Source: Desulfomicrobium apsheronum
Lineage (GTDB): Bacteria; Desulfobacterota; Desulfovibrionia; Desulfovibrionales; Desulfomicrobiaceae
NCBI RefSeq assembly: GCF_900114115.1
Contig: NZ_FORX01000005.1
Coordinates: forward strand, 55,890 to 119,889
DNA length: 64,000 nt
Direction of reading: 5' to 3'
The first letter of the stretch is position 1; each line of letters begins with the position of its first letter. This document shows positions 9,422 to 17,343 of this stretch, piece by piece. The position numbers and the translations under genes are program-made. The notes beneath the pieces are model-generated. The model was not told the DNA's origin and searched no databases. It worked only from the letters and a program-made list of their open reading frames with translations.

Positions 9422-11455
9422 ATGAAGAACATCAAACTTGGCCTCAAGCTTATCGGAGGCTTTTGCCTCACCGCTCTTATTGCCCTGGCCATAGGACTGC
9501 TCGCCATCAACGGCATGAACAACCTGACCCGGGGCATGGATTCCATTGGCTCCGTCTCCCTGCCTACAGTAGAACATCTGCTGCGCATGAAAGGCAGCAT
9601 CTCCGACCTGACCACCGGGCTTCGTACGCTGCTCAGTTCCAATCTGACCTCTCAGGAACGCAAGGACATCGCCACGAACATCACCGCCATGAGAGCGGAA
9701 TACAAGAAGTCCCTGGACATATACGCCACCCTACCCCAGACCGCCGAAGCCCAGGCAATCTGGAAACAATGCCAGGAGACCCTCGCCGGTCTGTCCGGAA
9801 CCAACAACCGCGTGCTTGAACTAAGCCAGCAACTCATTGCCCGGGACATCATGAACCCCGATGACCTGATGCAAAAACTGCAACAATATCGCGGGGACCA
9901 CTACAAGCTCATGACCGACATCGGCAGGCTTCTGGCCACCGGACAAAATTTCGAGGGCGGCACCGACCATCAGACTTGCAATTTCGGAAAATGGTCCGCG
10001 TCGTTCTCCACCGACAACTCCGATTTCGACAAGGCCATGGAGGTCGTACGTGTACCGCACCAAGCCTTCCATCAGACCATCCACGACATCAAGGAAGCCC
10101 TCGCGGCCGGGCGTGACGCCGAGGCCCAGGACCTGTACCGGAAGCTCTTGCCCATCGCGGAAGAAGTTTTTGCCCATTTCAGGACCATCCGGGGACAGGC
10201 GGAGGCTTCACAGAAAATCTTTCAGGAGATGGGGCAACTGCTCATGGTCGAATCCAAGGCAGAGCAGGACAAGCTCGACAAGCTCCTGATCGAGGTCGTG
10301 AACCTGGCGGTCGAGCAGAGCAACCGGAATCTCGACACTGCACGCGCCGCCGCCTCGCGGGACACCACCATTTCCATCGGCGGCATGATCTTGGGAGTCG
10401 TCATAGCCCTGGCTCTGGGACTTCTTCTGACCAGATCCATCACCGGGCCGGTGTATAAAGGCGTTGAATTTGCCCGCAAGATCGCCCAGGGCGACCTCAC
10501 CGCCAAAGTGGATGTGGACCAGAAGGACGAACTGGGCATTCTGGCCCAGGCACTGCGCGACATGGTCGCCAAATTGCGCGAGATCGTAACCGAGGTGCAG
10601 TCGGCCTCCGACAACGTAGCCTCGGGCTCCGAGGAACTGAGCGCGTCCGCCGAACAACTCTCCCAGGGCGCCACCGAGCAGGCCGCCTCCGTTGAAGAGG
10701 TTTCGTCGAGCATGGAAGAGATGGGTTCCAACATCCGTCAGAACGCCGACAACGCCACCCAGACCGAAAAGATCGCGCTCAAGGCCGCGCAGGATGCCGA
10801 AGCCGGCGGCAAGGCCGTGAATCAGGCCGTGGGCGCCATGAAAAACATCGCCGAGAAAATCTCCATCGTCGAAGAGATCGCCCGTCAGACCAACCTGCTG
10901 GCCCTCAATGCCGCCATCGAGGCTGCTCGCGCGGGCGAACACGGCAAGGGCTTCGCGGTGGTCGCGGCGGAAGTGCGCAAGCTGGCCGAACGCAGCGGTA
11001 CGGCCGCAGCAGAGATCAGCGAGCTGTCCTCCACCACCGTGAGCGTGGCCGACCAGGCCGGGCAGATGCTGACCAAGCTCGTCCCGGACATCCAGCGCAC
11101 GGCCGAACTGGTGCAGGAAATCTCCGCCGCATCGAGCGAACAGAACGCCGGAGCCGAGCAGATCAACAGGGCCCTGCAGCAGCTCGACCAGGTCATTCAG
11201 CAGAACGCCTCGGCCTCCGAGGAAATGGCCTCCACATCCGAGGAACTGTCCAGCCAGGCCGAGCAGTTGCAGTCCTCCATCTCCTTCTTCCACTTGGGCG
11301 CCACAGCGGCCCGCGTCACCCGGCAGGCTGCCCATCGGGGCATGGCCCAGCCGCCCAGAAGGGCTCCAAAGGCCCTGACGGCCAAGGGTTCAGCCAGCGG
11401 ACTGGCGCTTGATATGGGGCGGGATGCTGAAGACGATGAATTCGAACGTTTCTAA
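9422..11455 (+). CDS. Methyl-accepting chemotaxis protein with periplasmic CZB-type zinc motif
   Basis: A 677-residue chemoreceptor. TM1 is at about 10-29; a periplasmic domain extends to about 315; TM2 is near 320-342, followed by HAMP. The cytoplasmic hairpin has the tip [20 protein letters not shown]. In the periplasmic part, His160, Cys186 (CNFGKW), His213 and His217 have the last three spacings (27 and 4) of chemoreceptor zinc-binding domains. The C-terminus EFERF fits the aromatic-x-x-aromatic pattern of CheR/CheB docking pentapeptides. The start with GGAG upstream at 9413 is preferred over an in-frame ATG at 9368. cheW follows after 19 bp. Confidence 0.92.
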   Translation: MKNIKLGLKLIGGFCLTALIALAIGLLAINGMNNLTRGMDSIGSVSLPTVEHLLRMKGSISDLTTGLRTLLSSNLTSQERKDIATNITAMRAEYKKSLDIYATLPQTAEAQAIWKQCQETLAGLSGTNNRVLELSQQLIARDIMNPDDLMQKLQQYRGDHYKLMTDIGRLLATGQNFEGGTDHQTCNFGKWSASFSTDNSDFDKAMEVVRVPHQAFHQTIHDIKEALAAGRDAEAQDLYRKLLPIAEEVFAHFRTIRGQAEASQKIFQEMGQLLMVESKAEQDKLDKLLIEVVNLAVEQSNRNLDTARAAASRDTTISIGGMILGVVIALALGLLLTRSITGPVYKGVEFARKIAQGDLTAKVDVDQKDELGILAQALRDMVAKLREIVTEVQSASDNVASGSEELSASAEQLSQGATEQAASVEEVSSSMEEMGSNIRQNADNATQTEKIALKAAQDAEAGGKAVNQAVGAMKNIAEKISIVEEIARQTNLLALNAAIEAARAGEHGKGFAVVAAEVRKLAERSGTAAAEISELSSTTVSVADQAGQMLTKLVPDIQRTAELVQEISAASSEQNAGAEQINRALQQLDQVIQQNASASEEMASTSEELSSQAEQLQSSISFFHLGATAARVTRQAAHRGMAQPPRRAPKALTAKGSASGLALDMGRDAEDDEFERF

Positions 11456-11474
11456 CCAAAGGGCGAACTGACTC

Positions 11475-11960
11475 ATGAGTGACAACACCACCCTGCAATA
11501 TCTGACCTTTGCCCTGGGCGATGAGGTCTTTGCCCTGGAGACCGGTTCCGTGCGCGAGGTCATCGAACTTGTGCCCGTGACCCGCATCCCCAAAACGCCG
11601 CCCTTCATGCGCGGAGTCATCAACCTGCGCGGCCACGCCGTGCCCGTGGTCGACCTGCGCATCAAGTTCGACATGCCCAAAGCCCAGGACACGGTGAACA
11701 CCTGCATCATCATCGTGGACGTCGAGGTCGAGGGCGAGAGCTGCTACATGGGAGCGATCGTCGATTCCGTGCGCGAGGTCTTTGAAATGACAAGCGACCA
11801 GATCAACCCGCCGCCGCGCATGGGCACGTCCATCAGGGCGGACTTCATCAGGGGCATGGGCAAGCAGAACGAGGAGTTCATCATGATCCTCGATATCGGC
11901 AAGGTCTTCTCCCAGGAAGAACTGGCACGTATGCGCGACGATGAAGGACTTGAAGCGTAG
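11475..11960 (+). CDS. cheW: CheW-type chemotaxis coupling protein
   Basis: A 161-residue cytoplasmic adaptor that couples chemoreceptors to the CheA kinase. It is a single CheW domain from end to end, with typical segments TFALGDEVFALETGSVREV, RGVINLRGHAVPVVDLR (about residue 55) and GAIVDSVREV (about 95). It is immediately downstream of the chemoreceptor gene and ahead of a strong terminator, so the two form a two-gene unit. No CheA, CheY or CheR gene is in the window; the pair presumably plugs into a pathway encoded elsewhere. Confidence 0.95.
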   Translation: MSDNTTLQYLTFALGDEVFALETGSVREVIELVPVTRIPKTPPFMRGVINLRGHAVPVVDLRIKFDMPKAQDTVNTCIIIVDVEVEGESCYMGAIVDSVREVFEMTSDQINPPPRMGTSIRADFIRGMGKQNEEFIMILDIGKVFSQEELARMRDDEGLEA

Positions 11961-12014
11961 AAAATCCCCTGTCGTCCTCAACGGTATAATCGGGATCAGT
12001 GATCTGAATGCCAA

Positions 12015-12049
12015 AAAAGCCCCCGCCGGAAATTTCCGTCGGGGGCTTT
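12015..12049. terminator. Rho-independent terminator between cheW and hcp (bidirectional)
   Basis: The stem AGCCCCCGCCGGAA pairs with TTCCGTCGGGGGCT (one G-U-type mismatch) around a very small loop. It is flanked by AAAAAA on the left and TTTG on the right. It lies between two convergent genes and can serve both, with the better U-tract for the minus-strand hcp transcript. Confidence 0.88.
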
Positions 12050-12077
12050 GTCATCTCATGCCGCTTGAATGTGCGGT

Positions 12078-13739
12078 CTAGTTTCCGGCCATCATGGCCG
12101 CGATGTCGTCCTGCACGGTGCCGATGGGCTTGATGTTGAAGTTCTCGACCAGCACCTTGGCCACATTCGGGGACAAAAAGGCCGGCAGCGTGGGCCCGAG
12201 GCGAATGCCCTTCACGCCCAGCGCCAACAGGGCCAGCAGCACGGCCACGGCCTTCTGCTCGTACCAGGCGATGTCGTAGGACACGGGCAGATCGTTGATG
12301 TCATCGAGGCCGAAGACCTCTTTGAGCTTCAGGGCGATGACGGCCAGGGAATAGGAATCGTTGCACTGCCCGGCATCGAGCACGCGCGGGATACCGCCGA
12401 TGTCGCCCAGGTTCAGCTTGTTGTAGCGATACTTGGCGCAACCGGCCGTCAGGATGATGGTATCCTTGGGCAGGTTCTCGGCCACCTCGGTGTAATAGCC
12501 GCGCGACTTCTGACGTCCGTCGCAACCGGCCATGACCACGAAACGCTTGATGGCGCCGGACTTGACCGCTTCCACCACCTTGTCGGCCAGGGCCAGAACC
12601 TGATGGTGCGCGAAGCCGCCGACGATGCTCCCAGTCTCGATCTCAACGGGCGGAGGACATTTCTTGGCCTGGGCGATCAGCGCCGAGAAATCCTTGGCCC
12701 CGCCTTCCGGACGGTCGGGAATGTGCGTAGCGCCTTCGTAACCGACCACGCCCGTGGTGTAGAGACGATCAAGGTAGGTGTTCTCTTTTTTGAGCGGCAC
12801 CAGACAGTTGGTGGTCAGCAGGATGGGACCATTGAAGGATTCGAATTCCCGGTTCTGCTCCCACCAGGAACCGCCGTAGTTGCCCACGAAATGGGAGTAT
12901 TTCTTGAAGGCGGGATAGTAGTTGGCCGGGAGCATCTCGCCGTGAGTGTAGACATCCACGCCCGTGCCTTCGGTCTGCTTGAGCAATTCTTCCATGTCCT
13001 TCAGATCATGGCCGCTGATGAGGATACCGGGGTTCGTGCCCACGCCGATGTTGACCGTGGTGATCTCCGGGTTGCCGTAGGTCGTGGTGTTGGCCTCGTC
13101 GAGCAGGGCCATGGTGGTCACGGCCATGTTCCCGGCCTTCATGACCAGGGCGACCATTTCATCTACAGACAGGTCCTTGGTCGTGGAGGCCAGGGCTTCA
13201 AGCATGAAGTCGTCGATCTCGGGCTTGCGAAAACCCAGCACCGCCGCATGATCCGCATAGGCGGCCACGCCCTTGAGGCCGATGATCAGAAGCTCACGCA
13301 GGGAGCGCACGTCCTCGTTCTCCGTGGCAAGAATGCCGACGCTTTTGGCCTTTTCGGCGAAGGCGGACGAGTCCGCGCTCCAGGTCGCGGCCTCGGGCAG
13401 CGGATCGGCGAAATCCTTACCGTGTTTGGCTTTGTATGCGGCCAGAAATGCAGCTTTGAGACGATCGCGACGCGCCAGCGCGTCCTGGATCAAAACCACG
13501 AAGCGGGAGTCGTCCCAGTTGGCGTTGGTGATGGTGGCAAAGAGAGCCTGCAACACGAAATCATCATTGGAACGATCCGGCTGCCCAAGCTCCTTGAGTC
13601 TCTCGCCGTACACGGCGATGCCGCGCAGCACGAAAATGAGCAAATCCTGCAAATTGGCGGTCTCTTCGGGTTTGCCGCACATGCCCTTGACCGTGCAGCC
13701 CGTATTCTTGGCCGTTTCCTGACACTGAAAGCAAAACAT
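12078..13739 (-). CDS. hcp: Hydroxylamine reductase / hybrid cluster protein (class I)
   Basis: A 553-residue cytoplasmic iron-sulfur enzyme that reduces hydroxylamine in vitro and is linked to NO detoxification. The N-terminal cluster motif is Cys3-x2-Cys6-x8-Cys15-x5-Cys21 ([15 protein letters not shown]), the class I spacing of strict anaerobes. Hybrid-cluster ligand regions are visible as [53 protein letters not shown] and [11 protein letters not shown]. The ATG has AAGGAGG seven bases before it; an upstream in-frame start at 13799 is less likely. It follows roo by 73 bp on the same strand. Confidence 0.97.
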   Translation of the reverse strand: MFCFQCQETAKNTGCTVKGMCGKPEETANLQDLLIFVLRGIAVYGERLKELGQPDRSNDDFVLQALFATITNANWDDSRFVVLIQDALARRDRLKAAFLAAYKAKHGKDFADPLPEAATWSADSSAFAEKAKSVGILATENEDVRSLRELLIIGLKGVAAYADHAAVLGFRKPEIDDFMLEALASTTKDLSVDEMVALVMKAGNMAVTTMALLDEANTTTYGNPEITTVNIGVGTNPGILISGHDLKDMEELLKQTEGTGVDVYTHGEMLPANYYPAFKKYSHFVGNYGGSWWEQNREFESFNGPILLTTNCLVPLKKENTYLDRLYTTGVVGYEGATHIPDRPEGGAKDFSALIAQAKKCPPPVEIETGSIVGGFAHHQVLALADKVVEAVKSGAIKRFVVMAGCDGRQKSRGYYTEVAENLPKDTIILTAGCAKYRYNKLNLGDIGGIPRVLDAGQCNDSYSLAVIALKLKEVFGLDDINDLPVSYDIAWYEQKAVAVLLALLALGVKGIRLGPTLPAFLSPNVAKVLVENFNIKPIGTVQDDIAAMMAGN

Positions 13740-13812
13740 CGTGGCCTCCTTTGTGTTTTCTGTTGCTTGTCGCGTGACAACGCACGCACCTCTGGTCAAT
13801 CAATGGAAAAAT

Positions 13813-14994
13813 CTATGCCGTAAAGCCGCTCTCCTTATGCTTGGCGGCAATGGCGTCCGCCAGCCGTTCCAGGGCTTCATAAGTGTCATCCTTGGGCAAG
13901 CCCTTGCACAGCACAGGCTCAAGCACCTCGACCTTCAGATTGGGTATCATTCCGGCCAGGGTTTCCACGGTCTTGCCGCCCCACCCGTATGAGCCGATTA
14001 TGGACAGATATTTGGCCTTGGGCCGCAGGGCGTTGGCCAAAAACGCGGCATTGGCGGCCATGGGATGCGGTCCGGCCAGCACAGTGGGAGTGCCGAGCAC
14101 GATGGTTCCCGCATCCACCAGGGACATGGCCAGCTTGCCGATGTCGGTCACGGCGAGGTTGAAAAGCTCCACCCGCACCTCGCGCTCGGACAGGGCCGCC
14201 GCCAAGTGATCGACCATGAGCCGGGTGCTGCCATGCATGGAGACAAAGGGAAAAGCCACCAGATTGTGCGCCGTTCCCGAAACCCAGTCTTTGTAGGCGT
14301 CCACGATCCAGCCGGGGCTGTCGTAGATCTGGCCGTGGCTGGGGGCGATCATGCGGATATCGTGGGGGCTCAGTTTTTCCAGGTTCTTGGCGATCATGGA
14401 CCGAAAAGGCATCATGATCTCGCCGAAATAACGCTTGGCGGCTTCATGCACCCGGCCCTGGTCGCGCACGAAGAGATCGCTTGTGGCAATGTGCGAGCCG
14501 AAAAAGTCGCAACTGAACAGGATCTTGTCCTCGGCCAGATAGGTGGACATGGTTTCCGGCCAGTGCACCCAGGGCGTGAGAATGAAGGTCAGCGTCTTGT
14601 CGCCAAGGGAGAGGGTTTCGCCGTCAGCTACAACGATGAACTTGTCATCGGGGATGAGCAAAAGGTCCATGAGCATGCCCTTGGCCTTGGCGTTGGTCAC
14701 GACCTTGGCTTCCGGATACAGGTCCAGCACCAGGGCGATGGTCCCGGAATGATCCTGCTCGGCGTGCTGGGATATTACGTAATCCAGCTTTTCCACACCA
14801 TCCAGATGCCCAAGCAAGGTATCGACCATATCCGGATCCACGGCGTCGATGAGCGCGGTCTTTTCGCTGCCTTCCACGAGATAGGCGTTGTAGGTCGTCC
14901 CGTCTGGGAGCGGCACCAGGGAATCGAAAAGCCGACGGTCCCAATCCACCGCGCCCATCCAGAAAACACCATCAGTGATTTTTTTCGTATGCAT
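13813..14994 (-). CDS. roo: Flavodiiron protein (rubredoxin:oxygen oxidoreductase type)
   Basis: A 393-residue cytoplasmic enzyme reducing O2 to water and/or NO to N2O with electrons from rubredoxin. The metallo-beta-lactamase-like domain (1-250) has the diiron ligands HAEQDH (His77, Glu79, Asp81, His82), a later His in WVHWPETM, Asp in FSCDFFGSH and His in APSHGQIYD. A flavodoxin domain (about 255-393) follows, with TPTVLAGPHPM and SYGWGGKTVE. Size matches D. gigas Roo. The ATG follows AAGGA. It is the promoter-proximal partner of hcp, and three palindromes lie directly upstream. Confidence 0.94.
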   Translation of the reverse strand: MHTKKITDGVFWMGAVDWDRRLFDSLVPLPDGTTYNAYLVEGSEKTALIDAVDPDMVDTLLGHLDGVEKLDYVISQHAEQDHSGTIALVLDLYPEAKVVTNAKAKGMLMDLLLIPDDKFIVVADGETLSLGDKTLTFILTPWVHWPETMSTYLAEDKILFSCDFFGSHIATSDLFVRDQGRVHEAAKRYFGEIMMPFRSMIAKNLEKLSPHDIRMIAPSHGQIYDSPGWIVDAYKDWVSGTAHNLVAFPFVSMHGSTRLMVDHLAAALSEREVRVELFNLAVTDIGKLAMSLVDAGTIVLGTPTVLAGPHPMAANAAFLANALRPKAKYLSIIGSYGWGGKTVETLAGMIPNLKVEVLEPVLCKGLPKDDTYEALERLADAIAAKHKESGFTA

Positions 14995-15019
14995 GGCAGA
15001 ATCCTTGTAATGTTGTTGT

Positions 15020-15067
15020 GTTGCGGAGTTCGCAACTTGAAACTTCAAGCCATTGAGTCATGACTCA
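15020..15067. promoter_or_regulatory. Three adjacent palindromes upstream of roo-hcp (candidate operators)
   Basis: Within 48 bp there are three perfect inverted repeats: GTTGCG-N5-CGCAAC (15020-15036), CTTGAA-AC-TTCAAG (15036-15049) and TGAGTCATGACTCA (15054-15067). They begin about 26 bp before the roo ATG, in the only intergenic gap ahead of this operon. Hcp genes are commonly controlled by CRP/FNR-family HcpR, which binds short dyads; whether any of these is an HcpR site is inference. Confidence 0.5.
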
Positions 15068-15073
15068 CCCACG

Positions 15074-15610
15074 TTAGAACCAAAATTCGGGATATCGCCT
15101 GCCCTTGGGGATGTTGTTGACCACCAAGGCGACCAGCAGCAGGACCACCGCCCCCAGCCCCGCCGGAACCAGGGCGTACATGTAGCCCAGGCTATGCACC
15201 GAATCTCCACCGATGACCGCGATCAGCGCCGTGGCCCCGCCCGGAGGATGCAGGGTCTTGGTCAGGTGCATGGCCGCAATGGCCGTGGCCACGGCCACCG
15301 CGGCGGCCAACCATGGAGTTTCGCCGAGAACCTGCTGCGCGCATACACCAATTATTGCGGAAAGAACATGCCCCCCGAGCACATTTCTCGGTTGTGCGAG
15401 GGGGCTGCGAATAGCCCCGTAAACCAGCACCGCCGTGGCTCCGAAAGATCCAATCAGCAAAGCCTGGCCGGTTTGATCGACCATTTTGGCATGAATCAGC
15501 CCCACAAGGGCGATGCCGATCACCGCGCCGACCCAGGACCAGAGCACTTCCATGGCGGCCACCCGGGGCGGGCTTTGCGTCGTGCCGCGCATTTTCTTGA
15601 AATAGTGCAT
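15074..15610 (-). CDS. HPP-family integral membrane protein
   Basis: A 178-residue protein with about four to five hydrophobic helices and the family signature LHPPGGATALIAVIGG near residue 120. HPP proteins are membrane proteins; some have been reported to carry nitrite. This role is not shown here. It starts 3 bp after the CBS-domain gene stop, so the two are translated together. In other bacteria HPP and CBS modules are often fused in one protein, which supports a joint function. The gene ends just ahead of the palindromes of the roo-hcp unit. Confidence 0.88.
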   Translation of the reverse strand: MHYFKKMRGTTQSPPRVAAMEVLWSWVGAVIGIALVGLIHAKMVDQTGQALLIGSFGATAVLVYGAIRSPLAQPRNVLGGHVLSAIIGVCAQQVLGETPWLAAAVAVATAIAAMHLTKTLHPPGGATALIAVIGGDSVHSLGYMYALVPAGLGAVVLLLVALVVNNIPKGRRYPEFWF

Positions 15611-15613
15611 GCC

Positions 15614-16204
15614 CTACCTCCCGCACATGGCGCCGACGAGGTCGGTCCGGGTCACGATGCCTACGGGGCGACCCTGCTCGTCGCAGATGGGCAGGCGATT
15701 GATGGAATGCCTGGCCAGCATCTCCGAGAGTTCCGCCACGGACGTCCGGGGGGAAGCAACCACGGGTGGGATGCTCATGATGCCATCCACCGGCAACGTG
15801 CGCATGTCCGCGACCATGCAACCCGGCTTGGTCAGGCATGTGGCGACCACGGTCATGAAACTGGCCGTGCCGGGCAGACCCATCTTTCGCAGATAGTCCT
15901 TTTCCGAGACGACTCCGCATATCCTGCCCTGCCCGTCGAGCACGGGCGCGCCGCTGATTCCGAGCCCCGCCATGTGCGCGGCGGCTTCCGAAGCGCTCAT
16001 GCCTGTTCGCAGGCAATGCACGGGCGCGGTCATGATGTCCTCGGCCTTGCCCATGGACGTAACCCGTTTCAGGGCCAGGTCGTACGCCAAGGCATATATC
16101 TCCCGGAATGTCCCGGGCGTGATGTCCACGTAGCCCTGCATGGAACGCATGGCGTCGAGGACATCCTCCTCGGTCAAGTCCGGAAGACCGCATTGATCGT
16201 TCAT
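15614..16204 (-). CDS. Tandem CBS-domain protein
   Basis: A 196-residue soluble protein. After an N-terminal helical stretch, two CBS modules follow: about 55-110 (AEDIMTAPVHCLRTGMSAS to GRICGVVSEKDYL) and about 130-190 (GIMSIPPVVASPRTSVAEL to GRPVGIVTRTDLV). CBS pairs bind adenine nucleotides and usually regulate a partner. The partner here is most likely the HPP membrane protein encoded 3 bp downstream. The ATG at 16204 follows GGAGA; a longer in-frame start at 16243 lacks a ribosome site. Confidence 0.9.
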   Translation of the reverse strand: MNDQCGLPDLTEEDVLDAMRSMQGYVDITPGTFREIYALAYDLALKRVTSMGKAEDIMTAPVHCLRTGMSASEAAAHMAGLGISGAPVLDGQGRICGVVSEKDYLRKMGLPGTASFMTVVATCLTKPGCMVADMRTLPVDGIMSIPPVVASPRTSVAELSEMLARHSINRLPICDEQGRPVGIVTRTDLVGAMCGR

Positions 16205-16508
16205 ATTCTCTCCTTGACTTCCATTTGCCACCGGCCCGAACACCCAGACCCGGTGAAATCGCTAAAGGACAATTTTTTTAACATAAAAATTGCCGAACCA
16301 TCAAATGAGGAATCCAATCCAACTTTCAATAAATCCGGCACAAGAATCGTGCGCCCCGTAATGAAATTCGACCACGAACGCAGAATCCCACGTTTCAACC
16401 ATCCGTTTTTTCAATGGAAATAAGGCTCACGCATAGATGCTATCAATTTGTTTTCCCCGCTTTGCTGGCATAGTGCAAGTGCCAACATATTATTCTTGGA
16501 GGCCTGAA
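16205..16508. other. Divergent intergenic region, CBS gene / pstS
   Basis: About 300 bp between divergent genes. It is moderately AT-rich between 16260 and 16340 and must hold promoters for both sides. I see the GGAGG ribosome site of pstS at 16498-16502. I could not pick a convincing PhoB box or other operator. No ORF here is credible. Confidence 0.6.
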
Positions 16509-17339
16509 ATGAAAGCTTGGACGCATTTTGTCATCTCACTGATTGTAGGTGTTTTCCTGACCAGCGGCTTTGCCCACGCCGGATTGCTCGACAGCTTCGC
16601 CGGCCAGTCCGGCAAGATCGACATTGCCGGCGGCACGGCTCACATTCCGGTCATGACCGAGGCCGCCAAGCGGATCATGACGGCCAACCCCGGCATCCGC
16701 ATAAATATCGAAGGCGGAGGGACCGGTGTAGGAGTCCAGAAGGCTGGCGAAGGACTGGTCGATATCGGCAACACCGGCCGCGCCCTGTCCGAAGACGAAA
16801 TTGCCAAGTATGGCCTTGTTTCCTTCGCGTTTGCCGTGGACGGAGTGACTGTGGTCGTCAATCCCGCCAACGCAGTGGCGGACTTGAGCGCGGCTCAAGT
16901 ACAAGACATTTTTGCCGGCAAGATATCCAACTGGAAGGAAGTCGGCGGAGCCGACGCGGCCATTACGCTCTATTCCCGCGACGAGGCCAGCGGCACGCGA
17001 GAAGTTTTCTGGGGCAAGATGCTCAAGAAAGGAGCCATCGCCGACAGCGCCAACATAGTGGCCTCCAACGGCGCCATGAAGGTGGCCGTGTCGCAGGATG
17101 CCGGCGCAATCGGCTACATGAGCATCGGTTTCGTGGATGCCTCGGTCAAGGCGCCCACGCTGGAGGGAATCGAACCCTCGCAGGACAACGCCAAATCCGG
17201 CACCTACAAGGTGGCCCGCAAACTCTACATGAACACCAAGGGCCAGCCCCAGGGATTGGTCAAACTGTTCATCGACTATGTGACCAGCTCCGAGTGCACG
17301 GACATCATCGCCAAGGCCGGCTACATCCCGCTCCAGTAG
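16509..17339 (+). CDS. pstS: Phosphate ABC transporter, periplasmic substrate-binding protein
   Basis: A 276-residue exported protein with a signal peptide ending FLTSGFAHA. Phosphate-binding features are GGTAHIPVMTEAAKR (near residue 38), EGGGTGVGVQKAGEG, DIGNTGRALSEDE and SRDEASGTREVF (about 158). It captures inorganic phosphate in the periplasm for the permease encoded 4 bp downstream. GGAGG lies six bases before the ATG; an upstream in-frame ATG at 16437 would bury the signal peptide. The short length places it with compact PstS forms. Confidence 0.93.
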   Translation: MKAWTHFVISLIVGVFLTSGFAHAGLLDSFAGQSGKIDIAGGTAHIPVMTEAAKRIMTANPGIRINIEGGGTGVGVQKAGEGLVDIGNTGRALSEDEIAKYGLVSFAFAVDGVTVVVNPANAVADLSAAQVQDIFAGKISNWKEVGGADAAITLYSRDEASGTREVFWGKMLKKGAIADSANIVASNGAMKVAVSQDAGAIGYMSIGFVDASVKAPTLEGIEPSQDNAKSGTYKVARKLYMNTKGQPQGLVKLFIDYVTSSECTDIIAKAGYIPLQ

Positions 17340-17343
17340 AGAC

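Noticed and set aside
12069-13823. 584-residue plus-strand open frame
   Set aside because: It is the antisense shadow of hcp, which has the class I cluster motif and a strong ribosome site.
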